Assembly: GCF_000350225.1 (NCBI RefSeq)
Contig: NW_005178593.1
Coordinates: 309,442 to 373,441 of the forward strand
Reading direction: 5' to 3'
Origin: Chondrus crispus
Taxonomy: Eukaryota; Rhodophyta; Florideophyceae; Gigartinales; Gigartinaceae
Length of the DNA: 64,000 bases
Each line of letters begins with the position of its first letter. The first letter of the stretch is position 1. Below are positions 54,613 through 64,000 of this stretch, in pieces. A model generated the notes under the pieces. It saw only the letters and a program-made list of their open reading frames with translations. It was not told the DNA's origin and made no database searches. The translations under genes were made by a program, and so were the position numbers.

Positions 54613-55592
54613 ACATTAGATGCACTGTACAAGGTTTCCATACAAGGCCTCTTTGTCCCACAAGACTTCGTTGGGGGGGGACTGGTCTACTCGTGCTCGT
54701 ACTGTACCTTCAGTGATCTTTACGTGTGCAGGTGCTTCAACACTGTGCGCCCTACCGACACTTCTTGCACTACTGCAACGGTTCGCCCTACCGACACTGT
54801 TCAGCCTACTGACACTGTTCGAACCGACACTGTCTGTTCCTAGGAAACCATCAACTGCTCGAAATAGGATAGGATACATATCGTAGAGGGTTGTCTTCAG
54901 AGCCGAAGAGAGAGAGGGATACGGAACACGGAACGAAGTAAACTTCACGCTTTGGTGAGCATTCACCCTGTCATTAGCAAGACTTTGCTGATGTCGACTA
55001 TGAGCCACGACATTGCTGGACCGGACTACACCTGAATTGTTTAATGACGTGGAAAGGACAAGTCCTACGTCTCGAGATATAGGTCGATGTACTCTCGTGA
55101 TTCTTTTTATGATCTGTACTGTACGTACATTCCACTCTCCGTTGCGAACAGCAACTGCGTCTTAGCTAGATACCGTATTTGTATGCTGCGTTTACTCTTT
55201 GCTTCCCCTAGGTCCGCTGTTCATGAGCCATAAGACTGTTGACAGTCTAGATGACATCATCATTAAAGTGTGCTTTATTGCGTACTTCGAGTTCTTCTCG
55301 CCGAAAGGCTGAAGTATTCTACGAGTGCTAAGCCCGACTACGTGCCGTAGTCAACCTGGGCGATACACACCGGGCCCGCACGATCGCCAAGCGGGGACAG
55401 AGGACTCGCTCCCGACTCCCTGCGCCGATAGGAACCAGGAGTGCTGCGATAATTCTTTATCCTTCATCTGCCATTACCCCTATTCCTTTCTTCTCTGCCT
55501 TTTTCCCTTATTCCCTATCCATTGCCTCTACAACCCCTGGTGTCAAATTCTATCCCGCGGGTGATCTCGCACCATTTGCTAAGTGCCTTCGC

Positions 55593-55823
55593 GCACTGTC
55601 CCCGCGCTCGTGTGCGCTGCCCTCGTGCTCGTGCGCACTGTCCCTGCGCTCGTGCGCACTGTCCCTGCGCTCGTGCGCACTGTCCCTGCGCTCGTGCGCA
55701 CTGTCCTCGCGCTCGTGCGCACTGTCCCTGCGCTCGTGCGCACTGTCCTCGCGCTCGTGCGCACTGTCCCTGCGCTCGTGCGCACTGTCCTCGCGCTCGT
55801 GCGCACTGTCCTCGCGCTCGTGC
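55593..55823. repeat. 21-bp minisatellite, 11 units
   Basis: The unit GCACTGTCC(C/T)(T/C)GCGCTCGTGC is repeated eleven times; the first two units are diverged. Because 21 is a multiple of three, several frames stay open across it and give 7-residue protein repeats. Confidence 0.95.
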
Positions 55824-56041
55824 GCATCTCTACCGTCACACACACTCGAGACGCCGCCTTCGGCGTCTCGCCCCAAGACGCACAACACACGCCGCGGTGG
55901 GTGTATGCGGTTGTCGCGCAGGTCAAGCGGGAAGAGGAGAATGCCGTCGTTGGCCCCCACGATGTTACGGACGCGGAGGACGCCGACCAGCCGTCGGTCC
56001 TGTGCACGCTGCCAAAGGAGCTTGGCTCGCTTGCGGAATAG
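55824..56041 (+). CDS. Possible exon after the minisatellite
   Basis: In the frame of the repeat (ALVRTVP units), the sequence continues RDAAFGVSPQDAQHTPRWVY, AVVAQVKREEENAVVG and DVTDAEDADQPSVLC, ending in a TAG at 56041. The GC-rich codon use is like that of 54145-54612. It may be the second piece of the same host gene, with the minisatellite in between. No family was recognised. Confidence 0.35.
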
Positions 56042-57829
56042 CTCGAGCCCGGGTACCATGTTCTTTTCGGTAACTTTGCGGTCAAGCCGAACGGGAACTC
56101 GTTTAATCTCGCTTGTACGGCTCTGACTACCTGCTGCTATTATTCCAAGAAAACGTGCACAGGGCCCTCAGACACTGTGGACAAAGCCGTGATGCGAGAT
56201 ATCACCAACATTAGCGGGAGAGAAGGAAAGCGTCACAGCACTGATGCAGTTCTTTCACAAGCTGGTTCGGTGGTTTCTACAAGACAGGCGAGCGGTCTTG
56301 CTAGTCCACAATCCCAGGAAGAGTTTGTGTGCCACGCACGCCTAGTGGCATCGACGAAGAAGCAGGATGATATTTCAGCAACGTTGCGAGGATGGTGTAA
56401 CGGTGACAGTTGCAGGACCAAGACTGAAACAACAAGCAATGAGAGCGAGTGTCGGCGATGAGTTTCTTCTTCAGGAAATGAAATTTGCGTCGAAGAGCGT
56501 TTCCACATGTGGGATCGAGGGATGCCCCTATCGTCCGACAACATGAGCCACTGAGAGTTTGCTATTCCAAGCGTGCAGTGACAGTCTGCTCTTCCGTACG
56601 AACAGCCCATGCTCTAATTCGCATTCACGGAGCGGGACCAAGAACAGAGCAAAAAAAGGTTATCCTGTCGGTTTCTGACTACAACAATGCAGTGACCTCG
56701 TCGCTCACACAAGCAATCACCTCTGGTGACACTGCACGTGACATGGGACTACCTGGACACGAATATAAGGAATCGGACGGGAAGAATACGCGTTGGCAAA
56801 GTACACTACGCCGTAATTGCTTCGAAGCATTGTTCTGGTCCCATAGTGAAGAATCACTCAGCGAAGGCGAAAAAATAGAAAGGGCCGCTGACTTGTTGTC
56901 TAGGCTAAAAGCGAAGCTCTGGTTGGAGACGTTGATTGTTTACCCGGACAAGGAAGCGCGGCTACCAGGGGTTAGCGCATGCGTTCCCTGCCAACGCGCT
57001 ACGTAGTTGCCGTATCCATGACGAATATTCTGCAATCAGAGGGGCATGATTCTCGGAGGGGGAGGTGTGCGCGTAGTGGCTACCGACCAAGAGTGGTTGT
57101 ACATTAGCGTGATTGGACACGACACGAAAGATGCAAAAGAAGTTTTTTATAAGCAAGAGGAAGTTTTGGAATGTGTCGTTCTGGCCAGGTAAAGTCTGTG
57201 AGTCATCGATTATAGGCCTGCGGATATGAATGGAAAAGCGGTTCACAAGGGCGACAGTGCGGCGGGTTAGACGGGTGATCCCGACAAGCACAAGAGTAAT
57301 CGGGTGCTACCCTGTTTCACAAACGGACGTTTCATGCTGTGGCAGTTTTGCAAGTGAGCTGCCGTACGGCGTGGGTGCTACGGTTTATCCTGTTGCGCCT
57401 CAGCTGCCTCTCCTCCACAGTGACAAGGAGTGCAAGCTGTGAGAACAAGTAGTGAGAAGTACGAGCACAAGCAAAACGAAGCAAGAACGCGACGTCGAAA
57501 GTTTTTTGGTGCGGGTTTGCTCGTCACACGAAGTGGCTTACAGCACCCAAAGGTGAAGAACAAAGGCACGAAGGGGGAGGTGGAACGCTGGGTGACGGAG
57601 CGGACAGTTGCGGCGGTGATTGGCGGCTGCGCAACTCTTCGACGGTAGAGTCTACCGTGGCCTTCGGCCACACATCCTCCTGTTTTCTTTACCTGGCTCA
57701 CTTTCCCCTATTGGGGCAACAGAGTACTGTATGGTGAACCGCTGGACTGCTTCCTCCCTGAAGAGCAATACTACTGTAGCGACAGGTAAAGTTTAAGCCA
57801 AGAGTAGTTTCAGGACGATCGCACCCATA
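56042..57829. other. Region without firm gene
   Basis: The plus frame 56485-57006 has some coding character (SVSDYNNAVTSSLTQAITS; CFEALFWSHSEESLSEGEKI) but lacks a convincing start and family. Nothing else was recognised. Confidence 0.3.
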
Positions 57830-57960
57830 TGGTCGATTGCCCGTATCTAACATGATATGTACAGCGCCGATTTCATCAGTTCACCAGAATTGAGCTTGAC
57901 TGCGTCATTCAATCTGGAATGCATTAAGGACGCATCCGCACATGCAACGCAGCATTTACA
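57830..57960 (+). repeat. Diverged repeat, first copy
   Basis: It aligns with 58500-58630: CC(G)TATCTAACA, TTCA..AGAATTGAG, GACT.CGTCA and CTGGAA.GC occur in the same order in both. Confidence 0.55.
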
Positions 57961-58499
57961 CAGATCTCGAAAGCAACTCTGAACAGAATAAACACAACAA
58001 CATCATCAGCCTTCTCAGCCCTGACCATCGTCTGACACTTGATGCGTACTGCAAAGAGGGGCAACTATTTTGTGCACGGACAGGGTTGTTGTCATGCGGG
58101 GGATGTGTCCAGGTGGCAGTGTTCCCACCGCAGGGAGCAGCATCTGACATGTCGGTAAAAAACTGTAAAGATACCACAGACACCTACTGTACGAAAATAG
58201 ACGGAGCACTTTACACTGTTAAGATACGATACTCTCTGTATTGAGTTATGACCCCATGGACAACAGCCGTCGTTTTTTGATAGCGTTAGATTGCATGGGT
58301 GAAGTTCTGGTATGGAAACAAGAATTTTTTGTTTGAATAGGTATTGATACATATTGAGGATACAGTTCCACACCTCAACTCTTCCTCTCTGGTTTTACGA
58401 AAGGATCACGTAATACGTTAGCACTCTACTGTAGTGATGTCACTACAATTGACACCAGTGTCAACACAAAAGGTAGATTCGATTCGGTATAATCGGACC

Positions 58500-58630
58500 C
58501 GTAGTAAATGGCCCTATCTAACAAGCTACAGTATTGATTTCCTCAATTCAGCAGAATTGAGGTCGACTACGTCACATGATCTGGAACGCCCTGAGACCAC
58601 ATCTGCAGATGCAAAGTAGTATAAATTGGG
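58500..58630 (+). repeat. Diverged repeat, second copy
   Basis: The partner of 57830-57960; it ends with AGTATAAATTGG, a TATA-like motif. Confidence 0.55.
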
Positions 58631-58947
58631 TCTGTGCGGCAACCCTAAGAAAATAGAACACACAAGTTCAAGAATCCTGCTTCTCATCGCTTTTATTTGA
58701 ACTAAAACGGGGTACATCGCGATGCCTACACACACAGCCAACTAAGGATACCCCTCGCGGGTAATTTTACGAGCAATTACACTTCATGAAAGGGACTTGA
58801 AATTGTTTTGCGATGTATTGGCATTGAGACTGAAACAGCTGTCGTCGACTTCCAGACTAACAAAAGAATTAGATAATCCCATTGTGACCCCTTGAGTCCA
58901 TTCTAACAACTGCGCTCCATGTGGTGCGGGTAGCTCAGCGAGCAGTC

Positions 58948-59229
58948 CTAATAATGATGACTGCGGCAGCAATATCCGTAGTACGCGTGATGATGATACC
59001 AGCAACGATAGAGATAGCAATGGCCGTTATAGTGATGCCAGTAACGTTTAGCCTCGTACGCAGTTCGGTAGCAATGGCACTTGCTACGAGTTCGTTCCGC
59101 AACTTCCATGCCCTCCGCGGCATCTTGTTGAATGGAGATGTCTTCCTCAACGCGCTTGTCATTCACAGCAAAGGCGACTGTGACCAGGGCCAGGAGGGCC
59201 AAGAGAAAACATGTGCGGCGATGAAACAT
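58948..59229 (-). CDS. Small secreted Cys/His/Tyr-rich protein
   Basis: ATG 59229 begins a 93-residue protein with a clear signal peptide (FLLALLALVTVAFA, cleavage probably before VNDKR). An acidic spacer (VEEDISIQQDAAEGMEVAER) leads into a C-terminal 45-residue tail with 6 Cys, 9 His and 11 Tyr, including HCY, GHCYLYRC and YHHHAYYGYCC motifs. A TATA box lies about 115 bp upstream. The tail could bind metal ions or be cross-linked through tyrosines in a cell wall or matrix; that is inference. No known family was recognised. The frame is intact. Confidence 0.65.
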   Translation of the reverse strand: MFHRRTCFLLALLALVTVAFAVNDKRVEEDISIQQDAAEGMEVAERTRSKCHCYRTAYEAKRYWHHYNGHCYLYRCWYHHHAYYGYCCRSHHY

Positions 59230-59341
59230 GTTGGAGAGGTAGACCTGCTTTTTTGGATGATTTGATGTTTTTTGGTTTAGATTGGAGAAAGGCTTGTGGT
59301 GCGAGGGATGTTGAAGGACAAAGTAACTGGTTCGGGCATGT

Positions 59342-59350
59342 CTTATAAAG
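59342..59350 (-). promoter_or_regulatory. TATA box of the small secreted protein gene
   Basis: CTTTATAAG on the minus strand, about 113 bp before the ATG. It would give a 5' leader of about 85-90 nt rich in A and C, with no upstream ATG seen between about 59310 and the start. Confidence 0.55.
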
Positions 59351-61038
59351 ACGCAGAGCTGTCCATGATGTTCAGGGATGAGACGATTCCAGTATGATTG
59401 GCGGGTAGTGTTGATTCTGAGAGATGGCCAATCATTGTATTCTGATATCGGTTGTCCAGGACCTCATCCAAAATACCACCGGATATTGTGCAGATGCTAC
59501 CGTAATTCAAAGAAAATAAATTGCGTAACCGTTGAGGCCTCTATAGAAGGCAAAAGCAGACGAAGACCATGATCCCAAGACAAATTGCTTCCTCACGATG
59601 GTTCAAGCATGCCCCCATGGTCTATATACAAACGGGTATCGAGACGACCCTTCTGCAAAGACCAGGACAGATCCCAAAGCACGACAAAGGACCGAAATAC
59701 TGTCAGTTCTCGAATAAAAGGAAAGTATAGCTATAGACAAAAATGATAATGGCAAACGATGCAACTGTAGAAGAAAGAACGAGAGCATTGATTACGATAC
59801 GATTAGATCCGAACCGGACGATTCGTTCGGCAGGCACTTGTCGCCGTACATCGGGTGTTATTTTTATGGAGAAAGTGTTCCCTGAAACCAGAAGACTACG
59901 TTTGCTGAAACAGACAGAAAGCATACGAAATTAATATCTAATTCATCAAACGGACATAATTGGGAATAGGGTTCAGAACACGCGACCAAGTTGCAAAATA
60001 GAGGAAGTAGAGTCATTTTATCAGCGAAAAACAGAGTCCACGTTCCGAAAGTAAAATATTAATCTACTTATCCCAACCAGCAAGACATGCGGAAATGAAG
60101 GAAAATCATGTCTTCGTCTTGGGACTGACAGGTCATTTCCTCGTTAAGATGCGACTTGAGGAAGAACGTAATTGACCGTTGTGGATATCGTGAATACAAC
60201 AATGCTTCTCATCGTTTGAGAACCGACGAAACTTTCTCAGCACATAACAGGCGCTCGCTCTCTCGCCTATTGCCTACTCAATCAAAAGCGAGGACGGTGA
60301 TATTTAGGTGTTAGGGATAGTGAATTGCCCTCTCAAGACCTCGACGCCAACTCCGAATCGTACCATGGCGCACGGCTAACTCGAACAATGAAATGATGAG
60401 CGCCAATGAACAGCATCAATACAAATGCTCTCGATCGACTAGATGCAATAATCTGTAATGCACAGACAATGCGAAAGATATTGAGAGAGGAATGACACTA
60501 GTGTCTATCGGACCGTTAGTACTCATATGAGGACAAAAGTTATTTTATTTTTCTGGACAACGCAGCGTGCAATTTCACTTTTTTGAGTCCAGAAGGCCAT
60601 CACTACAAGCAAAGCACTTACGTCTCAATTCTAGCGAAAACCAACTCGTTGATGCACATAAAGGTGTTCAAGAAAAAGTTGGCTTACAGTACGCATTTTT
60701 CTTGAAGCTAATTTTATACCAGTACTGTAGCATAGAAACATTGCGCTGAGTTCGCTCGGTTCGGTTCCAACTTCAGAAAAATTATAAAGGCTTGTACAAT
60801 GGCGTCGCCCCTCTGATGACGAAAATTTGCGCGCTGTCGCCCCCCTGATGACACATCCTCCCAATTATAAAACGAGTCAATCTACCAAAGAAAAATAGAA
60901 ACCGTAGACATCAAAGTTGAAAAGAAATAAAATTCGCAGATTTTTATGTTATGATAACGCTTGGACGGATAGACATAAGCCAGAAACCTGTTGCTTCGCA
61001 CACTGACCCCATTCACCAATTCTCCATTTGAACTACAG
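59351..61038. other. Intergenic, nothing recognised
   Basis: An AT-rich stretch with only short random frames and a small direct repeat (GTCGCCCCxCTGATGAC at about 60803 and 60836). Confidence 0.4.
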
Positions 61039-61040
61039 TA

Positions 61041-61655
61041 CACCCGGGGACGGTATTTAGTGTCACTGATACCTTTTCCGTGATGGAAATATCGACCCCT
61101 AAACATATATTAATGTCAGTGATACTATTTCCGTACTTACACTATTTCAGTGAAAACGGTATTACTGTCACTGATATTGTCAAACGTAACAATGAATAGT
61201 GTAAGTTAGATCCCATTAGAGCCTACAGCATTTCTTTTCGTCCTACCAAAACCTCACATGCCTGCCTCTAATCACAAGTCCTGACGCTGGCCCCCCCTCC
61301 TCTTTCCTTATCGCAGATGCCCCTTGTTACAACTCTGCATCGCCCAACCTTTTCCTATACATCAGACCAAAGACCGACCAGTTGACCTGTTCTTGGTACA
61401 AAACGCTTTTCAGTAATGAATGCCTACGTATCTCCACTCCCGCGCACAAATTAGTGCTCCCGAAACGAACCGAACGAATCGCATACCACTACCATCCCTC
61501 CGGACCGGCAGTGAGATGGGTCCGGCTCAAAGGAAGGATTGTTCTATGTCTGGATTGATCCGTCGTCGTCCCGGGCTCTGACATGTATTAGTGTCAGTGA
61601 CACTATTTACGTGGTGACACTAATTTAGCGCTGACACTAAATACCGTCCCCGGTG
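61041..61655. mobile_element. MITE with 24-bp TIRs and TA duplication
   Basis: The left end CACCCGGGGACGGTATTTAG and the inverted right end (CACCGGGGACGGTATTTAGT) agree over 24 bp with one indel. TA occurs on both sides (61039-61040, 61656-61657). Internal copies of AGTGTCAGTGATACTATT-like sequence repeat near both ends. It has no coding frame. TA duplication suggests mobilisation by a Tc1/mariner-type transposase. Confidence 0.75.
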
Positions 61656-62480
61656 TACCCCTGTCCAACCACCTGGTTGCGTGTGAGCCGGCAGAATAGA
61701 GCCTCCGCCAAATGTTCAAATGTCGCGAGATGAAAATCTCCCAGGCACGTGCAACGAGAAACCATTGAGCAGCAAGAGAATACGCTGCTGCCAAATTCTA
61801 AAACTATTCATGTCAAAGACGTTTTCCCCCTCAACATTTGTGTCGGTGTCCTGTGCCGAAAAGCAGATAGCCTCCCTTGCCGAAGCCCGACACTGCGGCG
61901 CTTTCAAGGGCTTTCAATTCAAACCCTTTTGCCGCATACAAAAAGGCTGGTATCCTTACTAAGGCAAACTTTCTCGGGTGTGTATGAAGTGAGTGCGAGA
62001 GAGGGAATAAACCGATGGCCAAAGTGCTTTCCTGGAAGGGGTGAAGGTCAGAAAAGGGCACGGATCACAGCGTAGCGTTCGTCCAGCTTGCAGACACGAA
62101 GATATCCTAACATCTTTTGAAGACTCATTTTCTTCGGATTATGAGATGCAAACAAGAGCGAAACGATGCAAGGTTGCGTTTCCTTCTTTCAGTGGGCGTT
62201 AGAAGTGAAAATCAGTGTTGAAGGCAGCTCAACTGCCCATCATCGCAGATGCGCCATGTCGAAAAAATTGTAATGCCTTCTCACCCGACAGCACGGCATG
62301 ACAGCACGGCATGATCTGCGGCGAGCGATATGTGGTAAAAGGGAGTGCCCCCTGGCCAGGAGACTCAAGACCTTGGGTCGTCTTTACTGGGAACGTGAGC
62401 GACGACGGTGTTAAGTACTGTGGGAGTGCTATGTACACGTGTAAGATACTACAAGGAGTGGAGGATGATCGGTGGCGGCA
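61656..62480. other. Intergenic to copia relic
   Basis: No gene is supported. A 13-bp direct repeat (ACAGCACGGCATG) lies at 62286-62311. Confidence 0.35.
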
Positions 62481-64000
62481 TCAAGCGGAGAAAATTAAGA
62501 TACGACAGTCGCCGCGCTTTATGGTGGCGTTGCGGTCATTTGGAGCGTGGAGAGTTGATGATTGAAGATCGCCTATAGTGATAACAAAGAGGACGAAGTG
62601 TGGATTGTCTTCATGGCGGAGCATAAAGGTGCAGCTGTCGCTGGTGAAGCGTCTAAAGTGCCATAGCTTGAGGTTGTTCGCGAGACCTGAGGTGAATATT
62701 TTGCACGCTTGTTTGGTGCCGTAGATGTTGCCTGTTAGTACACCAACGTGGCCGGGGTGTTTGTATGACCCGTCAGATGGGGGGGTTGGTGCACGTATAT
62801 TGTTTCTTCCGGGCCGAGGATTTCATGGAGAAATGCGGACTCTAGGTCCCAGTGTTCAGCGATAAGTGCGGTGCCGGCAGCGAGGGCGAGGGCACAGCGG
62901 ACAGCATCTCGGTCGGCGACGGGGCTCGAGATGTTGTCAGGGTCGTGGTGGACGTGGGGGATTTGTTTGTCGCCGCGAGCTGTGCAGCGAGTTTTCCGGG
63001 AGATTACATGGCCGGTTTCATCGCGTTTGAGGGGCAATGTGAATTTGAGCGGGAGAAGGGTGGATTTGGGAATGTACGAGAGTGTGCCGTGTTTTTCAAG
63101 GCTGGCCAGTTCGGCGTTCCGTGAGTGTTCCCATAGGTGGGAGTCCGGTGCTCGGCGCGCCGCGCGACGGGGGCGTGGATTTGTTGCCGTGTCGCCGGGT
63201 TCTGCGTCGTAGTTCAGGGTGTTGAGGCAGAATGTGGGCATGGACATGAGGGTTTCGATGTGATCATCGAGTATGATGGTGGTGGTGCAGATGTTGTTGT
63301 GGTTCTGTGGAACGGGGGAGCTGTTGTGTGTGTGGGGTGGGGGTAATTGTTTTCTAGATTGAGTGGGGACGGGGTCCCTGTGGGGGTCGTACGAGGTAAA
63401 ATCGGAAGCTCGACAGCGGGTGGTTTTCTTGGTAGAGGGGTTCCAGGTGACGTAATGGGTGGCATCTGCGCGGTATAGATAGCGGTGGAGTTGGGCACGG
63501 GGTTGGAGCTTTGTTTTTGGTGCGGGGTTGGTTACGTATCCGTGTTGTCCGAAGGGAAGTAGGATAGTGATATTGACTGGTGTGGGAGACCGGAGGCTCT
63601 CTGGTAGTTGTTTTCTGAAGCGATGGGGTGTGTGATTGTATTTGTCTATGTAATCACGAGCAGCATATTCCCTGAAGTGTGGGGGCATGTTAGAGGAGGA
63701 CAGTGCCGCGCGGACATGATCAAAAATTGTGCGATTGGCTCTCTCTGCGCGGGAATGTTCCTGTGGGGTGTGGGGGATGGTGGTGTGGAGGGTGATGTGT
63801 TGGTCGGTATAGTGTGCACGGAGGTCGTGCGAGATATACTCTTTCGCAATGTCGCTTGTGACATGGCGGACGGTGTGTCCGTGCATTGGTTTGATCAACG
63901 TCAAGAATAATTTGACGTGGGTAGCGGCTGTAGCGCGTGTTGGGTGGAAGGAGGCAAAGAGCTTGCGGTTGCCTTCGTCTGTGAAGGTTAACATGTAGCG
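62481..64000 (-). pseudogene. Ty1/copia pol, integrase to RT, runs off the right edge
   Basis: The main minus frame enters at the right edge and ends at 62735. It has the integrase catalytic-Asp region (RHVTSDIAKEYIS) and Glu region (IPHTPQEHSRAERANRT), a Pro-rich linker, and the RT start (WEHSRNAELASLEKHGTL, WDLESAFLHEIL, EETIYVHQPP). RT continues in another frame from about 62738 (LTGNIYGTKQACKIF; SDSCTFMLRHEDNPHFVLFV) to 62481. The catalytic YVDD position reads ITIGD, so RT is dead. Integrase before RT is the copia order. No LTR was found to the left, so the 3' part is missing. Confidence 0.82.

Noticed and set aside
55593..55823. CRISPR-like array
   Set aside because: The units are contiguous without unique spacers; it is a minisatellite in eukaryotic DNA.

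Overview
The window is eukaryotic. The recognisable genes are LTR retrotransposons (chromodomain Ty3/gypsy and Ty1/copia), a CMC/CACTA-type transposon, a piggyBac-like transposon, small TIR elements and a tRNA-derived SINE candidate, with a few single-copy-looking host genes between them. There are no bacterial operons or Shine-Dalgarno-spaced genes. Intron-poor compact genes, GC-rich host-like exons and very heavy LTR content would fit a multicellular red alga such as Chondrus, but this is inference; no gene in the window fixes the species.

0-8.2 kb is the most gene-like part. It holds the 3' end of a BAH/Tudor-like protein, a 1007-residue protein with a permuted N6/N4-type DNA methyltransferase fold whose catalytic tetrad is altered (DLSY), an unrecognised basic protein, an NT-C2 domain plus coiled-coil gene with two frame breaks, and the 3' end of a convergent minus-strand gene.

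8.2-46.6 kb is a nest of mobile elements. A decayed chromovirus-like copy (8.2-15.3 kb) ends in a rearranged inverted LTR. A second copy of the same family has LTRs at 16863-17815 and 42781-43739, a chromodomain at the integrase C-terminus, and 5-bp duplications (gtgcg) on both outer sides. It splits a minus-strand gene ('gene A') whose two halves join in frame across the 26.9-kb insertion. Inside this chromovirus are a 1.25-kb insertion in gag (duplication gatcg) and a 10.9-kb CMC-type transposon (29806-40736, duplication agaa) that carries a Tnp2-like transposase, a divergent HTH protein and a captured fragment resembling a membrane glycosyltransferase. A minus-strand gene ('gene B') lies between the CMC element and the 3' LTR, so it is antisense inside the retroelement. 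Gene A sits in the same way next to a candidate LTR at 46031-46585.

46.6-64 kb holds an integrase relic, a TPR-type exon, a piggyBac-like element with a SINE candidate inside, GC-rich host-like gene fragments, a 21-bp minisatellite, a small signal-peptide protein rich in Cys, His and Tyr with its own TATA box, a TA-flanked MITE, and a minus-strand copia pol that runs off the right edge.

Almost every transposon protein is broken by only a few stops or frameshifts, so the elements look fairly young but mostly inactive. All element boundaries were read by eye.
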